In this document: positions 42,556 through 53,248 of the stretch, piece after piece | Layout of the letters: the number at the start of each line of letters is the position of its first letter | How positions within the stretch are numbered: the stretch's first letter is position 1 | Assembly: GCA_021927905.1 (NCBI GenBank) | Contig: BLLK01000019.1 | Span: 434,001-498,000, forward strand | Direction: 5' to 3' | Length of the DNA: 64,000 nucleotides | Source of the DNA: Chaetoceros tenuissimus | Lineage: Eukaryota > Bacillariophyta > Thalassiosirophyceae > Chaetocerotales > Chaetocerotaceae | Translations under genes and position numbers: made by a program | The notes under the pieces: model-generated | What the model saw: only the letters and a program-made list of their open reading frames with translations | The model's database searches: none | What the model was told of the DNA's origin: nothing

Positions 42556-44305
42556 AGATCAAAGTCTAGATATTTAAGAGCCCAACTTAATAGCATAATT
42601 CTTTTAGCAACACTGGTCTACTTACCACGTCAAGCTGCAAAGAGCTATTCTCGGTAAACACATGGTACAGATGTAGAAATCAATTCATAAAAATAAATAG
42701 TATTCTATTGTAGTGTAACGCATCTACCTTACAGTTTTAAAATGGCATAGTAGATATAAATAAAATGTACTATTCGTCTTCTAATGTTCTTTAAAGGTAT
42801 CTCATTATGAATTTTAACATTTTGACTAAGTAAAAAGTAGCGAAGTAAGTGTCGTCACCTATAATGCAATTCGCTTTCTCTTTGGCGATTCCATGTTTTG
42901 CAAAGATTCAGACGTACTATTGATGGGTCTTCAATTTGCTTTGATACAATTCTGACCAATTCATGAGTTGGCAGATATATACTTTTTGTGCCGAGAACTT
43001 TAGAACTTTACTCTTTTCCATTTTTCATCTCCTATCGAAGTTTCAAATATATTTGGCAGCACCTTCAAAGGCGGCTCTTGTAGGTTCTATTTACGTACTT
43101 TTGACGGATCTTCATTTTACTTTGCTCCCTAAGATACCATGCAAATCTGAAACCCGACACTATTAGCTAGATGCATGTACTCGTAAAGAAAGAGGTAGTA
43201 GACCCTTCTCGTTACACCGAGCCTACATTAACAAAGAATACTCCAATTGAATTCATTAGAGCAGCAGCTTGCCAAGCTTCTCATCCATCAATTCATTCAC
43301 GAGTTCGGAACAACTTATACAATCTTTTGTTTGCCTTCTTGTTCAGAACGAGAAGAGGGGAAGGTACGATTTTCACAATCCAGCTGTTCCTCAGATGATC
43401 TCTCCTGTTACCTAGTTAGTTGTTAGTTGGATGAAAAGTGCACTGTATTAGTTGGAAGTTTCATCGCCTTCTCGACAGCCGAACACAACATAAAATGGAA
43501 TCAATACATTCTCTATCTCATGTACTCTAAATAATCGGTCGAACCGATGCTACGTAGACAAGAGTTATGTTCTCTACAATGTATCTATTGGTAAAAATAG
43601 AGATGTTCCATAGCAACAGCCTCAAATTTCGTATCGTGTCTAATTTACCATGTTGTGTTGGTGGAAGGAGTTCGGTTCGCACAATTTCACCGATAGACAG
43701 GATTCTTTTTACAATTTTCTGTTTTTCAGTACCGTATTAGACTAAAAAGATGGATTTCTCGAATTGACATACAGTAGGACCACACATGGGAAAACAAATG
43801 AAAATTTAGATTGATATAGCTTCATTGGATGATTTTTACATCGTCAAGATTACATTACTTTTTTATTGAATTACTGCCTTTTCTATCAAATTAGGTGTTC
43901 ATAATGAGGGTTCGGTTCGTAAGGTTGATTGGCCGAGAAGGCCTCTCTTCAACCTCTTCTCATCGAATGCAAATTATTCATTGGAAGTATGCCTGGAAGC
44001 TCTCATAAATCTTTGAATATCTTTTTTGAAAGATATAGAAAATCTCTTGAACTCGAACTGCTATTTCTACTCCTGATCATATACAAGGTGAGTCCTCGAT
44101 TACACACATGTATCTTTTGTTCCGTGAATTACATACATTTACGCAAACCGCGAAGGATTATGCTAAATCTTAAATGGATTTTGCTTCCCTTCTGAGTCAA
44201 ATACACAAACCCTTTGTTCAATGAATCACACACGAGCATGAATCTTTTGTTCCATAAATTACATATAAATCAGCACTAACCAATTTCTCCACCTATTCAT
44301 TCAGA
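42556..44305. other. Long gene-free stretch
   Basis: 1.75 kb without a supported gene. Short frames occur but show no motif or splice partner. A partly palindromic block (AGGTTGA...GGCCGAGAAGGCC...TCAACCT) lies at about 43922-43955. No tRNA could be folded around it. Confidence 0.4.
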
Positions 44306-45892
44306 ATGAAATTCGACATCTCTCCTCTCCTACTTTGCTGCTTGATGCTCTTGTCATCTGATTTTGCTGCATGTGAAGAGGCAATTTGCAATACCTTTAA
44401 AAAAGACTTAAGTGACAATAAATTCAAATCCACTACAGATGGAATAACAGTCCTTCAAGATTGGTGCAATGATTTGAGTAACCCCTGCTGTCAATCTGCA
44501 ACGTCTGGCTCAGAAGCATGTGACACAACAACCTGGAGTCCTGTTGCATTATATGAGCTCTGCGAGGGAAGCTGCAATGGCGATGATGCGCGCAAGTTAC
44601 TGGCACAGAATGCACCTGGTACAGATGCAAAACGTGACCCTGCATTGATCACTATAAAAAAAAATTCTTGTGTCGGTTTTGGTGATGTTCAAACGAAGAC
44701 TTGTGAGGGTCTGGCACAGGATTCAAAGGATCTTGTCTCTTTGATTGTCGAAGAAGCATCATGCATCGGCGACCTTGCATGCAATGAACTTGCTGGAAAC
44801 TTAGAGGGTTTAGAGACAATCTTTGTCAAAGCTGAGTCGTGCGTCGGAGAGTCAGCGTGCAAAGAAGCATTTCGTGGAGCAACTAGATTGACAACTCTTA
44901 CTATTCCTGGAAGAAGTTGTTTGACTAATGATGCATGTTTGGAATTTGCTGCTGATGCTAAAAATTTAATTGTTGTGTCTCTGGAAACTGGAGTGTGCGA
45001 TGGGTATGCAGCATGCGAAGGTCTGGCTTACGAAGCAGGGAATTCTGCAAGCAATTTTAAAAGTATTACATTGAAAAGTGGTGCTTGTTCTAGCTATTAT
45101 TCTTGCTATTATTTGGCTGCCTATGCATATGAGTTGGAAAAGTTATTCATCGGAAGTGATACATGTTCGGCCCCTGAATCTTGCGAGAGATTAGCTCAAT
45201 TCACAGATAAATTGGAAACTTTGATGCTAATGGAAAATACGTGTCAAAAAGATGACTCTTGTTATGTCTTGGCAGAGGAAGCAAGCAAATTGAAAAATCT
45301 TAGTATTGGGCCTTCATCTTGTCTCAGTTCAGATTCATGCATGTACCTTGCAGAACAAGCACCAGACTTAGTTTCTCTCTTCATTGGATCCAACTCGTGT
45401 ATTGGACACGAAGATTGCATTAAAGTAGCTGGAAGTAACACTGCAAAGGTTGAATCCTTAACCATTGGAAATAATTCATGTAATGGATTCCATCAGTGCT
45501 ACTACGCGGGATATGAAACAGAAGCGACAAGTATCAGTATTCCTGATGGGCAATGTTCAAGTGATAAAGATGGCACCTTCTCGTGTTATGAATGTGTCAA
45601 GGCTTCAGGCTCAAACGCAGGTCTCGAGCTTGATCTTTCAAGAACGTGCTGTTCTTCAAGTGTTGATGCTGCATGCAAAGCCACAGAAATGCCTTCTTTA
45701 GCTCCTTCAGAATCACTTATGCCTTCAATTTCTCCATCAAAGACTCCTTCAATGCAGCCTTCGGCAGAACCTACGAAGAAGTCAAAGTCCGAAAAGTCAG
45801 ACAAGAAGAAGAAAGACAAGAAGAAAAAAGATAAAAAGCCAAAATCCGAAAAATCTGATAAGAAGAAAGACAAATTCAGAAAATACTTTTAA
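44306..45892 (+). CDS. Secreted Cys-ladder repeat protein with PSxxPS and Lys-rich tail
   Basis: 528 residues from an ATG, single exon, with a signal peptide (KFDISPLLLCCLMLLSSDFA). Residues about 110-430 consist of some eleven repeats of 26-30 residues on the pattern SC.G..AC..LA..A..L..L.IG, each giving two Cys spaced by six residues plus short hydrophobic strands (for example SLFIGSNSCIGHEDCIKVAG). The regular beta-strand/turn spacing suggests a right-handed solenoid with stacked disulfides. A PSxxPS linker (MPSLAPSESLMPSISPSKTP) follows, then a tail of KSEKSDKKKKDKKKKD type that could bind anionic wall polymers. I know no named family for the repeat; diatom surface location is inference from the PSxxPS and tail. 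Confidence 0.8.
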   Translation: MKFDISPLLLCCLMLLSSDFAACEEAICNTFKKDLSDNKFKSTTDGITVLQDWCNDLSNPCCQSATSGSEACDTTTWSPVALYELCEGSCNGDDARKLLAQNAPGTDAKRDPALITIKKNSCVGFGDVQTKTCEGLAQDSKDLVSLIVEEASCIGDLACNELAGNLEGLETIFVKAESCVGESACKEAFRGATRLTTLTIPGRSCLTNDACLEFAADAKNLIVVSLETGVCDGYAACEGLAYEAGNSASNFKSITLKSGACSSYYSCYYLAAYAYELEKLFIGSDTCSAPESCERLAQFTDKLETLMLMENTCQKDDSCYVLAEEASKLKNLSIGPSSCLSSDSCMYLAEQAPDLVSLFIGSNSCIGHEDCIKVAGSNTAKVESLTIGNNSCNGFHQCYYAGYETEATSISIPDGQCSSDKDGTFSCYECVKASGSNAGLELDLSRTCCSSSVDAACKATEMPSLAPSESLMPSISPSKTPSMQPSAEPTKKSKSEKSDKKKKDKKKKDKKPKSEKSDKKKDKFRKYF

Positions 45893-46688
45893 TGCAAGAA
45901 CGACCTGATCATTTTCAATTTACATACTAGTCCAAAAGTGAAAGAAATACATCAATAGCAAATGCGGTAGAATTCACTTACTCTCATGCATATTTCATAA
46001 TTATTTACAATTGTAAAACCACTTGTCATTTATTGCTATATCGAATAACATTGAAATGGTTTGTTTGGCCGTCTTTTTAGAAAATGTAAATGTTCGACTC
46101 CTCTTTTCTAATTCCACTCTAGTTAATATTCCAACGTATCGAACATGAATTATATGTAGAAGAACAATAATCTCGTTTATTTCCTAAGCTCTACCCATTG
46201 GATTCTAATTTACTTCACTTTACAGTTAATTTCTTTGATTTCACTGATGCTTTTATAAAGAGATTACGAGTTGTTCCTTACTTTTGAAGAAGAAGAATTG
46301 ATTGTTTGGAGTTGTCGTACGTACTTGTGTAGTAATGGAAGTAGTCAATAAAAGGGCAGAAATAGACTGTACTCATTCAATTTCAATTATTGTACATATG
46401 ATAATATTTATTCTATTTCAAAGTTATATTTTCAATAGGAACACGAAACTATGGAGCGTGTAATTAATTGTATTACGTATTGTTTGTAAAAAAAAGATTT
46501 AAAAATAGTTGGCTAAGTTAGCCTTTCAGATGCGTTGCAATGTCTTTTTGACGTCTCTTCTTTCTATTTTTCTCGCCAGAAATTCTTTCGAGAAGAGATG
46601 GCACTTCAAGTAAACTCGAGATGTGATTGAATACATCACCAACCATTCATCTTTAATCAACCATACTTGGGTTCAAATACAAACGGCA
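45893..46688. other. Gene-free spacer
   Basis: About 800 bp of A+T-rich DNA before the second helicase-like gene. No supported gene. The frame upstream of 46689 is open but has no earlier ATG. Confidence 0.45.
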
Positions 46689-49600
46689 ATGAGTTCAACT
46701 CAGGATACGAAAGTACCAGGCAATGAGGAAAGTTTTGCAGCTCTTAAAGAAATGAAAGAGAAGCAACTCATCTATACACTAGGTTACCTAACTAGTGATC
46801 CTGAGGTAAACGAAGCAAGTAGGATGTTCCTGCACGGGCTAGAATATATCTGGTTCAGTTGTCTCTATAATTCAGAGGCATTACAAGCAGCTATAAAATT
46901 CGCAGAAGCACCACAAAGAAGTAGAAGGGACGATGCTTTTCTCTACAATGGTGTATATTACATTACACTTGCATTTTTAATCGACGAAAGAAGCATCAGA
47001 TACACAACAATCCGAGAGGTTCCAGCAAATATACAAAAATTCGTACTTGATCATAATATCTTGAAAACCATAATCTGCAACTGTCGTGACATTATCCGAT
47101 GTCCAGAATTGTCAAGCTTATCTCAAGGACGCATCCAATTGCTGGAAATAATTTTGGAACTTTTGAAGATTATTCCTAGTATCTGTACTGGTACACACTT
47201 CAATGAGAGATTGAATCAGCACTGGATAGGTCAAGCTTTTAGGTCTATAGAAATTTTATGGCAGGCAATTAAAAATAATCCATACTTGGAGAACATGAAT
47301 GATTATGGATTCCTCCAAGGGAATATGAACAGGAAAAAACTACTATGTTTGCGTGGTATGTGCTATGAGAAAATCGGTAATTATGAACAAGCTGTAAATC
47401 AAAATGCAAAAGCAATTGTAATAGATTCAACTTACTTACCTGCGAGGGAAAATATGGCTGTGTTGCGGCACAAGTATGGGTCGAACAAAATCAAACATTC
47501 CTGTCGCAAATGTGGCAACTCGGAACAGAAGAAGCTCGTGCGATGTGCATGCTGTGAATCTGTTAGCTATTGCAGTGAGGAATGCAAAACAGCAGACTGG
47601 GAACATCATGAATCATTATGCAACAGTTTTTCATATTTCGTCAAAGTGAAAGCAGAACATCATGGTATTACCTTACTGCAAAGCAGAATCAGAGGTATGC
47701 TTGCGAGGAAATCACAGTTTTTCCGGAAATTCCAGATTTTTTACAAAAAATGGAAACCTTGCTTGGTGCAAGGCACGTGTTCCAATATTATTGCAGATAA
47801 CTGGAGTGCATTAAAGGAGAAGCAAGCATTTATTTGTAAACAAGAATTTTTTGACGAAGATGACCTGCAGGAAACAAGTGACAAGCTTGATGATGCCATG
47901 GCAAATGCAATGCCCAGTGGGACTGAAGACCAAGAATACGATCTCGCAATAAAACATGAAGAAATTGATTACGGCTCTGGAATTGCAAATAAGCATGAAA
48001 AATGCAAATTGAGATTAATAGAAGAAGAAAAGACAATTGAGTTCACACACTATGTCCTAAAATGGCTTCGCACTTGCGATAACAAATACAAAGACTTCTT
48101 CTTTCGCCGAATGAAGCAACTAAAATATGGCCATACCTCTCGCATACTGAAAAAGAGATTGAAGGGAAGTACTAAAAAAATATACGAAGTGTATCTAGAA
48201 CAAAAGAGCGGCTTTCGTATCTTATACACTGAGAGAGGAGACCATATTCTGATTTGGTATGTAGCCAAGCATAAGAATGTGTCAAGACTGATCAAGCTCA
48301 TCGATGACTCGAAGAATAGAAGTGGTGTCAATAGAGTGTATATTGATGATGTCGAAGGTCTTGATGACACCGATACATCATTCACGAAAAATGATGCGAT
48401 TTTATTAGATCCTCTAGGAAATGTGCCAATGAAACGATATGAAATGAAATTAGACAAGAACGAAGAAATTTTGACAAAAGAGTGGACTCCCAGTCTTGTC
48501 TTGACTAAAGAAGATCAAAACATTATAGAAACGAAGGGGACAGTGCTCCTACTTGGACGAAGTGGAACTGGTAAGATCTTCATTATTTCTTTATAAACTA
48601 CATTGATTGGATATGATATGACTGATTTGTCGAGTAGGCAAAACCATATGCATCTGCAGTAGAATGGAATATGATAGACGAATGAATAAATCCTGTAATG
48701 ATTTCAGTCAACTCTTCGTCGCGCGGTCGTCGAGTATATGCAGATTGGTTGAAGGTATGATCGAAACTAGGGACAGATGCAAATTAGTCACATTTCACGA
48801 TTTACAAGACCTTTTGGAAAATGAGTTGCCTAAATTTGATTCTATTCCAGATGACTTTGTTAATCAAAGTGAGAAGCAAATGAATTTCTTCAGATTCAAG
48901 AGAGAATTTTTCAGAAAACGGATAGATGAAGTAGACCCTCTTATTGTTTGGACTAATATCCGATCTTTCATTAAAGGGTCGATAGAGGCGACAGAAAGTG
49001 AGAAAGGATTCATTTCAATGGAGCAATATTTAGGATTGGAACGGAAGCGGTGCAGATTCAACCATGCCCAACGAAAAGAAATCTATACAATCTTTCAAAG
49101 ATACCAAGACTTTCTAGATACGCATAAGCTTTGGGATGAGAATGATCGTATCATAGCCTTGCTAAGACGTCTAAAGCTAGCTCGAGAAGCAGATCCGGAT
49201 CTCTCTCTTGGAACCTCTAAATGTTTGAATCAATTTCATAAAGTCTATGTTGATGAGGTACAAGACTACACTCAAGTCGAGATACTGTTATTTTTCGTAT
49301 TGGGTGGTGCAGGTAATCTATTTCTAGCTGGAGATCCTGCTCAGAATGTAGCAAGAGGAGTCGAGTTTCGTTTTGCAGATATTCGAAAGGTAGGATACTA
49401 TGTAGCTGGCTATGATGAAGGAAAGAAGGAACTCATACCTCAAGTAAGTCCATTTCCTTGACTCAAAGTACTTTGGTTGTATATTTCCTTACATAATGCA
49501 ATCTTGAATAGAAACCGAAGATTATGAACATCAACTTCCGCTCACATGCTGGAATATTACAATGTGGTAAGTACTTTGCTTTGAGTGTGGTTTGCAAAAT

Positions 49601-50715
49601 TCTAGTTGCTCTAATCTCGATCGCACTAATTATTATCATAATAGCTGCCTCCATTCTAGCGGAGATGTTCCATCATTTTCCAGATAGTGTGAAGATGTTA
49701 AAGAAGGATGCTGGTCTGTTTCAAGGACCAAGACCTGAAGTCTTGGCTGACGCAGATGCTTCATTACTACAGGGGCTGATCCATTCCAAATTGAACGGGG
49801 TTGTAGTGTTGACTCATGATGAGAATGTGGAACACGTGAAGAAGAAGCTAGGTGGATACGAGCTGGTGCATGGTATTCGCCATTGCAAGGGTCTCGAGGT
49901 AAGTTGACATTATGCTTTTGCATTAAGTATCTAACAGACATCTAAATGATTGGCAATACTACTTGCTCCAGTTCAAATCTGTGATAATCATGGATTTCTT
50001 TTCGAATATATCGTCAGATCTTCAGAATCCATGGAAAGAAATGCTTCTACATCGAGCTGACAATGTTTACCTCAAAAAGTTTGCAGAGCAATTTCCAGAG
50101 ATCGAGGTACAACTAAAACTATTGTACACTGCCATCACACGCTGCATTGAGCGACTGTTCTTTGTAGAGACGGTAACATCGAAAGCCGGTGATGCATTCA
50201 TTAGATGGAGTACTACAGTATCTTTGAATCAATCTGAAAATGACAACAATCCAGGCAAAGCCATAGCGACAGTTAGTCACTGTACGAATGTCGAGAGTAT
50301 GAGCTTGAATCGCGATGAATGGTTGGCATCTGGACTTAGTAATGTCGAGGCTGCAGATGTAGAAGACTTTGACTTGGAACATAAGAAAACTTTAATGGAA
50401 CAAGCAATTTATTGCTTTGAGCAGGGACGGCATGACCTATTAGCCCGAAAGGCAAAGCTTCAAAAAATTACCATCGAAATACGCCTTAAACTCTACCACG
50501 CAGACATAGATGATATTGATCAACTTGATGAATTGGAAACTGAAGCTGTATCAACAATCCGCGAGCTTCTTGAGGCAGGAATGTCTTCGGAGATATCACA
50601 ATTGGGCAAAGATTTGAGAAAAATCATGAGTAGGTTGCATCCATCTTTTGATTTCCTTCAAAAGTGCATAATCGAGAAGAGAATTAGACACAATGTAAAT
50701 AGAATTACATCGTAG
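46689..50715 (+). CDS. MYND-IQ-UvrD helicase of TRANK1 type (paralogue 2)
   Basis: Exons 46689-48570, 48638-49443, 49512-49566, 49645-49898 and 49972-50715 join to 1246 residues. Exons 2, 3 and 4 have exactly the same lengths (806, 55, 254) and phases as in paralogue 1, proving tandem duplication. Order: TPR-like helices, MYND finger (CRKCGNSEQKKLVRCACCES and on to C..SLC, about 271-311), IQ motif (LLQSRIRGMLARKS), RelE/ParE-like segment (about 455-540), Walker A GRSGTG|KT, VDEVQDYTQVEI, LAGDPAQNVARGVEF, NFRSHAGIL, KGLEFKSVII and LYTAITRC. All helicase motifs are present. Start chosen at the first in-frame ATG. The N-terminal third is more diverged from paralogue 1 than the helicase part. Confidence 0.9.
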
Positions 50716-50878
50716 AGTAAATTAAAATTATCCCACTTAATTGACTCAAATTAAAATTATCTAATTTATTCCACTTAATTGACTTAAATATTCCATCTGT
50801 CTTTAATACCAAATCTGATCTCACCATTGGGGTATGATGCTCAATTCACGAAAGTGTTGCTATTTCGTTCATCTTCCA

Positions 50879-52125
50879 TCAATCTGGCACAGCATAACAG
50901 CTTACCGCACCCTCTTCTGAAGTTGTCCCTTCTGGACAAGAAGGGCAAGTGGAATCATCGCCATATCTATAATAATGGCCTCCTACAGGTGAATAAGTGC
51001 CAGCTGGGCAAGGGATACACTGTCCCCAATAACATTTACCTTCTGCTTTATTACAACATTCTTCGTCATATGTCTCCATTTTACAGCATTCTGGTTCTGC
51101 ATAACAACACGACTGACCATAACAACTCGAGCAATAATGGCCAGAACCACAGCACATATTCCATTTATTCAATGGCGATCCCCAATGATTTGTGACAGTG
51201 TTGATATCTTTTTCAAAACTCAACACACCAGATTTTGGAAGAGATTCAAAATAACGCTGTGCTACAACTTGCTTCAACCATAGCAAATTACTCATTACTG
51301 ATTCTTCTCCTGTTTTATTTGCAATACTTTCACCTTGATAAAAGATAAATCTCATTTGGGGCAACTCTATATTGAAATCAGTACAAATTGTTCGTAAATA
51401 CTTTGAGCAATCAACTTTTGCGATAGAAACCAATGGTTTAATTTTGAGTGCAGTCTCATACTCTCTTTGGGCAAATCTAAAGTTGCCAAAGTCCTCTTGC
51501 ACTTCATATTCTTTATTTTGAAGCGTATTCTTTGCTTCTGACATCACCTCGGCGATTATATCCCAAGTTTGTGTTTCTTCCACATAAAAGTGCACAAAAA
51601 AGAAAGTAGAGTCTACCAGAGCTGAAAGGAATAAATTAGCATAGTATTTAGAATGAAGGAAATTCGGTTTCGGCAGTGATATTTACCTTTTCGAAACGAA
51701 TCCTCATCCCATACACCATATTTCTGTTCTTCGTCCATCTCTTCTGCAGTTGTAGGTTGATCATCTTTGTCAAATAAATGGTCAGCTTTCTCTAATGAAC
51801 TATTGGACTCCTTTTGTACCTGAAAATATTTGCCATTATAGAACAAACTTGTCGATGCAACATAAAGTACTATTGATATGAAAAGGATACTCATCACTAA
51901 AATGAATAATATCATAACCTTTGGCCGTCCAACCCTTCGAGATCGTTCATCATTTTTCTTTAGTAAATATCCCAGTTCTTCTAGAATGAACGGAGATGAC
52001 TTCTTATAGTCAACTATTATTGGCCAGTCATTATTCTCTTCAAAATCATCAACAAAAGAACTCTCAATCGTACTGCTTCTAGAAGTGACACTTAAGTGGT
52101 GGTTCTTTTCATTTCCAATAAGCAT
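50879..52125 (-). CDS. Membrane-anchored thioredoxin-like protein with Cys-rich tail
   Basis: Exon 1 is 51687-52125, a 65-bp intron is 51622-51686, and exon 2 is 50879-51621; 393 residues. A cytosolic N-terminus is followed by one membrane helix (VMILFILVMSILFISIVLYV, about 70-90), then a thioredoxin-like region (TFFFVHFYVEETQTWDIIAE, about 150-170; KVDCSKYLRTICTDFNI; LPQMRFIFYQGE) in which the usual CxxC is replaced by TQTW. The C-terminal 90 residues are Cys-rich (CCGSGHYC, CCYAEPECC) and end in a GCC2/ephrin-receptor-like module (CPAGTYSPVGG then CPSCPEGTTSEEGAVSCY). A redox-inactive, lumenal or surface protein is inferred. Confidence 0.75.
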
Positions 52126-52518
52126 AGTGCAGCTATTAATACCAACAGTCTACCAGCAAAGGAAGAATCTAAGCATAATCGTTGATATGATAATGAATGA
52201 AGGTGATGTGAAGAACTCACTGTTCGGAAAAGAAAGAGGAGATGATTTATGAAGCTTTGATGTCAGGATTTGAAATTTTGTCTATTTTAGTACTGGATGG
52301 ACTGTCTTTCATACTCTTTTAAAGATAGAGTCGGACAAAGACGATGACCTACCTACATCTTTTCTTTTTTCTTTTTCCATTCCAAACGAACTCAAGGATC
52401 AATCCATGATGGCTTTAATTGGAACGGATGAAATACAGGTAGAATACTTACCACAGATATACAGATGATGCCTAGAAAATATATGAGAGCTCTAATTCCT
52501 ACGTTCTACAAACTGGGT
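52126..52518. other. Gene-free spacer
   Basis: About 390 bp upstream of the Trx-like gene; A+T-rich, no supported feature. Confidence 0.4.
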
Positions 52519-52719
52519 TTATTTCAAAATTGATTTAGATACTTGAATAATTTCAAAATCTTCGCCACACTCAGAAGAATCTTTTTCAATAAAACTGCCG
52601 CTGAGTTCATCATCATCCTGACCAATATGAGATCCTTGATCTGAAATTGAATCTTCATCTTCAGATGACGATGACACACTTTTAAGATCAAATAAATGGC
52701 AGCTACTGTCACTTTCCAT
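52519..52719 (-). CDS. Small acidic Ser-rich protein or terminal exon
   Basis: A 66-codon frame from ATG to TAA, rich in Ser, Asp and Glu (SSSSEDEDSISDQGS), ending CGEDFEIIQVSKSILK. FEII preceded by acidic residues fits the LC3/Atg8-interacting (LIR) consensus. About 30 bp of its 3' end (TTTAGATACTTGAATAAT) is repeated at about 54710-54730. It is equally possible that this is a chance frame or the last exon of an unresolved gene. Confidence 0.35.
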   Translation of the reverse strand: MESDSSCHLFDLKSVSSSSEDEDSISDQGSHIGQDDDELSGSFIEKDSSECGEDFEIIQVSKSILK

Positions 52720-52820
52720 CCTTGCTTAATACAGAAGTTATATTTAATTAAGCTCAAAATTACTGACCTCACTGTTTCCATTGGTGTATTCCCTCGGAAA
52801 ACCTCTCGGTATCTTTGGCT

Positions 52821-52954
52821 AGGAATTTCTCTCGTTTCACTCTCGAGAAATTCCTTCGGGAATCCAAGAAATCCCCCTCGTTACACTCGGGGGATTTCTT
52901 GTCGATTCCCGGGGTCCGCCACACATACGAGTACCTCGAGTACTCGTATGTGTG
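52821..52954. repeat. Array of three strong DNA hairpins
   Basis: Three adjacent perfect inverted repeats: AGGAATTTCTC 52821-52831 with GAGAAATTCCT 52845-52855 (11 bp, 13-nt loop); AAGAAATCCCCC 52866-52877 with GGGGGATTTCTT 52889-52900 (12 bp, 11-nt loop); CACACATACGAGTAC 52920-52934 with GTACTCGTATGTGTG 52940-52954 (15 bp, 5-nt loop CTCGA). The first two share the loop pattern TCGTT.CACTC, so they look like related units. The area is C/G-rich in an A+T-rich background. Confidence 0.9.
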
Positions 52955-52964
52955 ACGGGTTATG

Positions 52965-53025
52965 TGTACAAAAAAAAACTGGCACGACTAAAAACTGGCC
53001 AAAAACTGGCCATTGACAGAACGGG
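52965..53025. repeat. Three short AAAACTGGC repeats
   Basis: Directly right of the hairpins, AAAACTGGC occurs three times within about 40 bp (AAAAACTGGCACGACT, AAAAACTGGCC, AAAAACTGGCC). A related phrase, TAAAAACTGG, is near 24067. Confidence 0.7.
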
Positions 53026-53248
53026 TCTAAGAATCCCTGAAGTTTCGAAGTTTCACAATAAAAGGTCAAAGATCAATGATGATTGATGGAAACCAAAGAA
53101 GAAGATCTCTTAATAACAGGAACAGCAACAATCGAAGCGGCGTGTCGACTTGAAAATTAGGAGGAGTAGGAAGAGACGAGACCTCTTTTTAGTCTTTTTT
53201 ACAACACTAGTAGTACTACTTGTCGACTCCTTTCTATCCCATCATCAC

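Noticed and set aside
43540-43575. A TTCGA-containing palindrome resembling a tRNA T-arm
   Set aside because: No acceptor stem, D-arm or anticodon arm could be paired around it.
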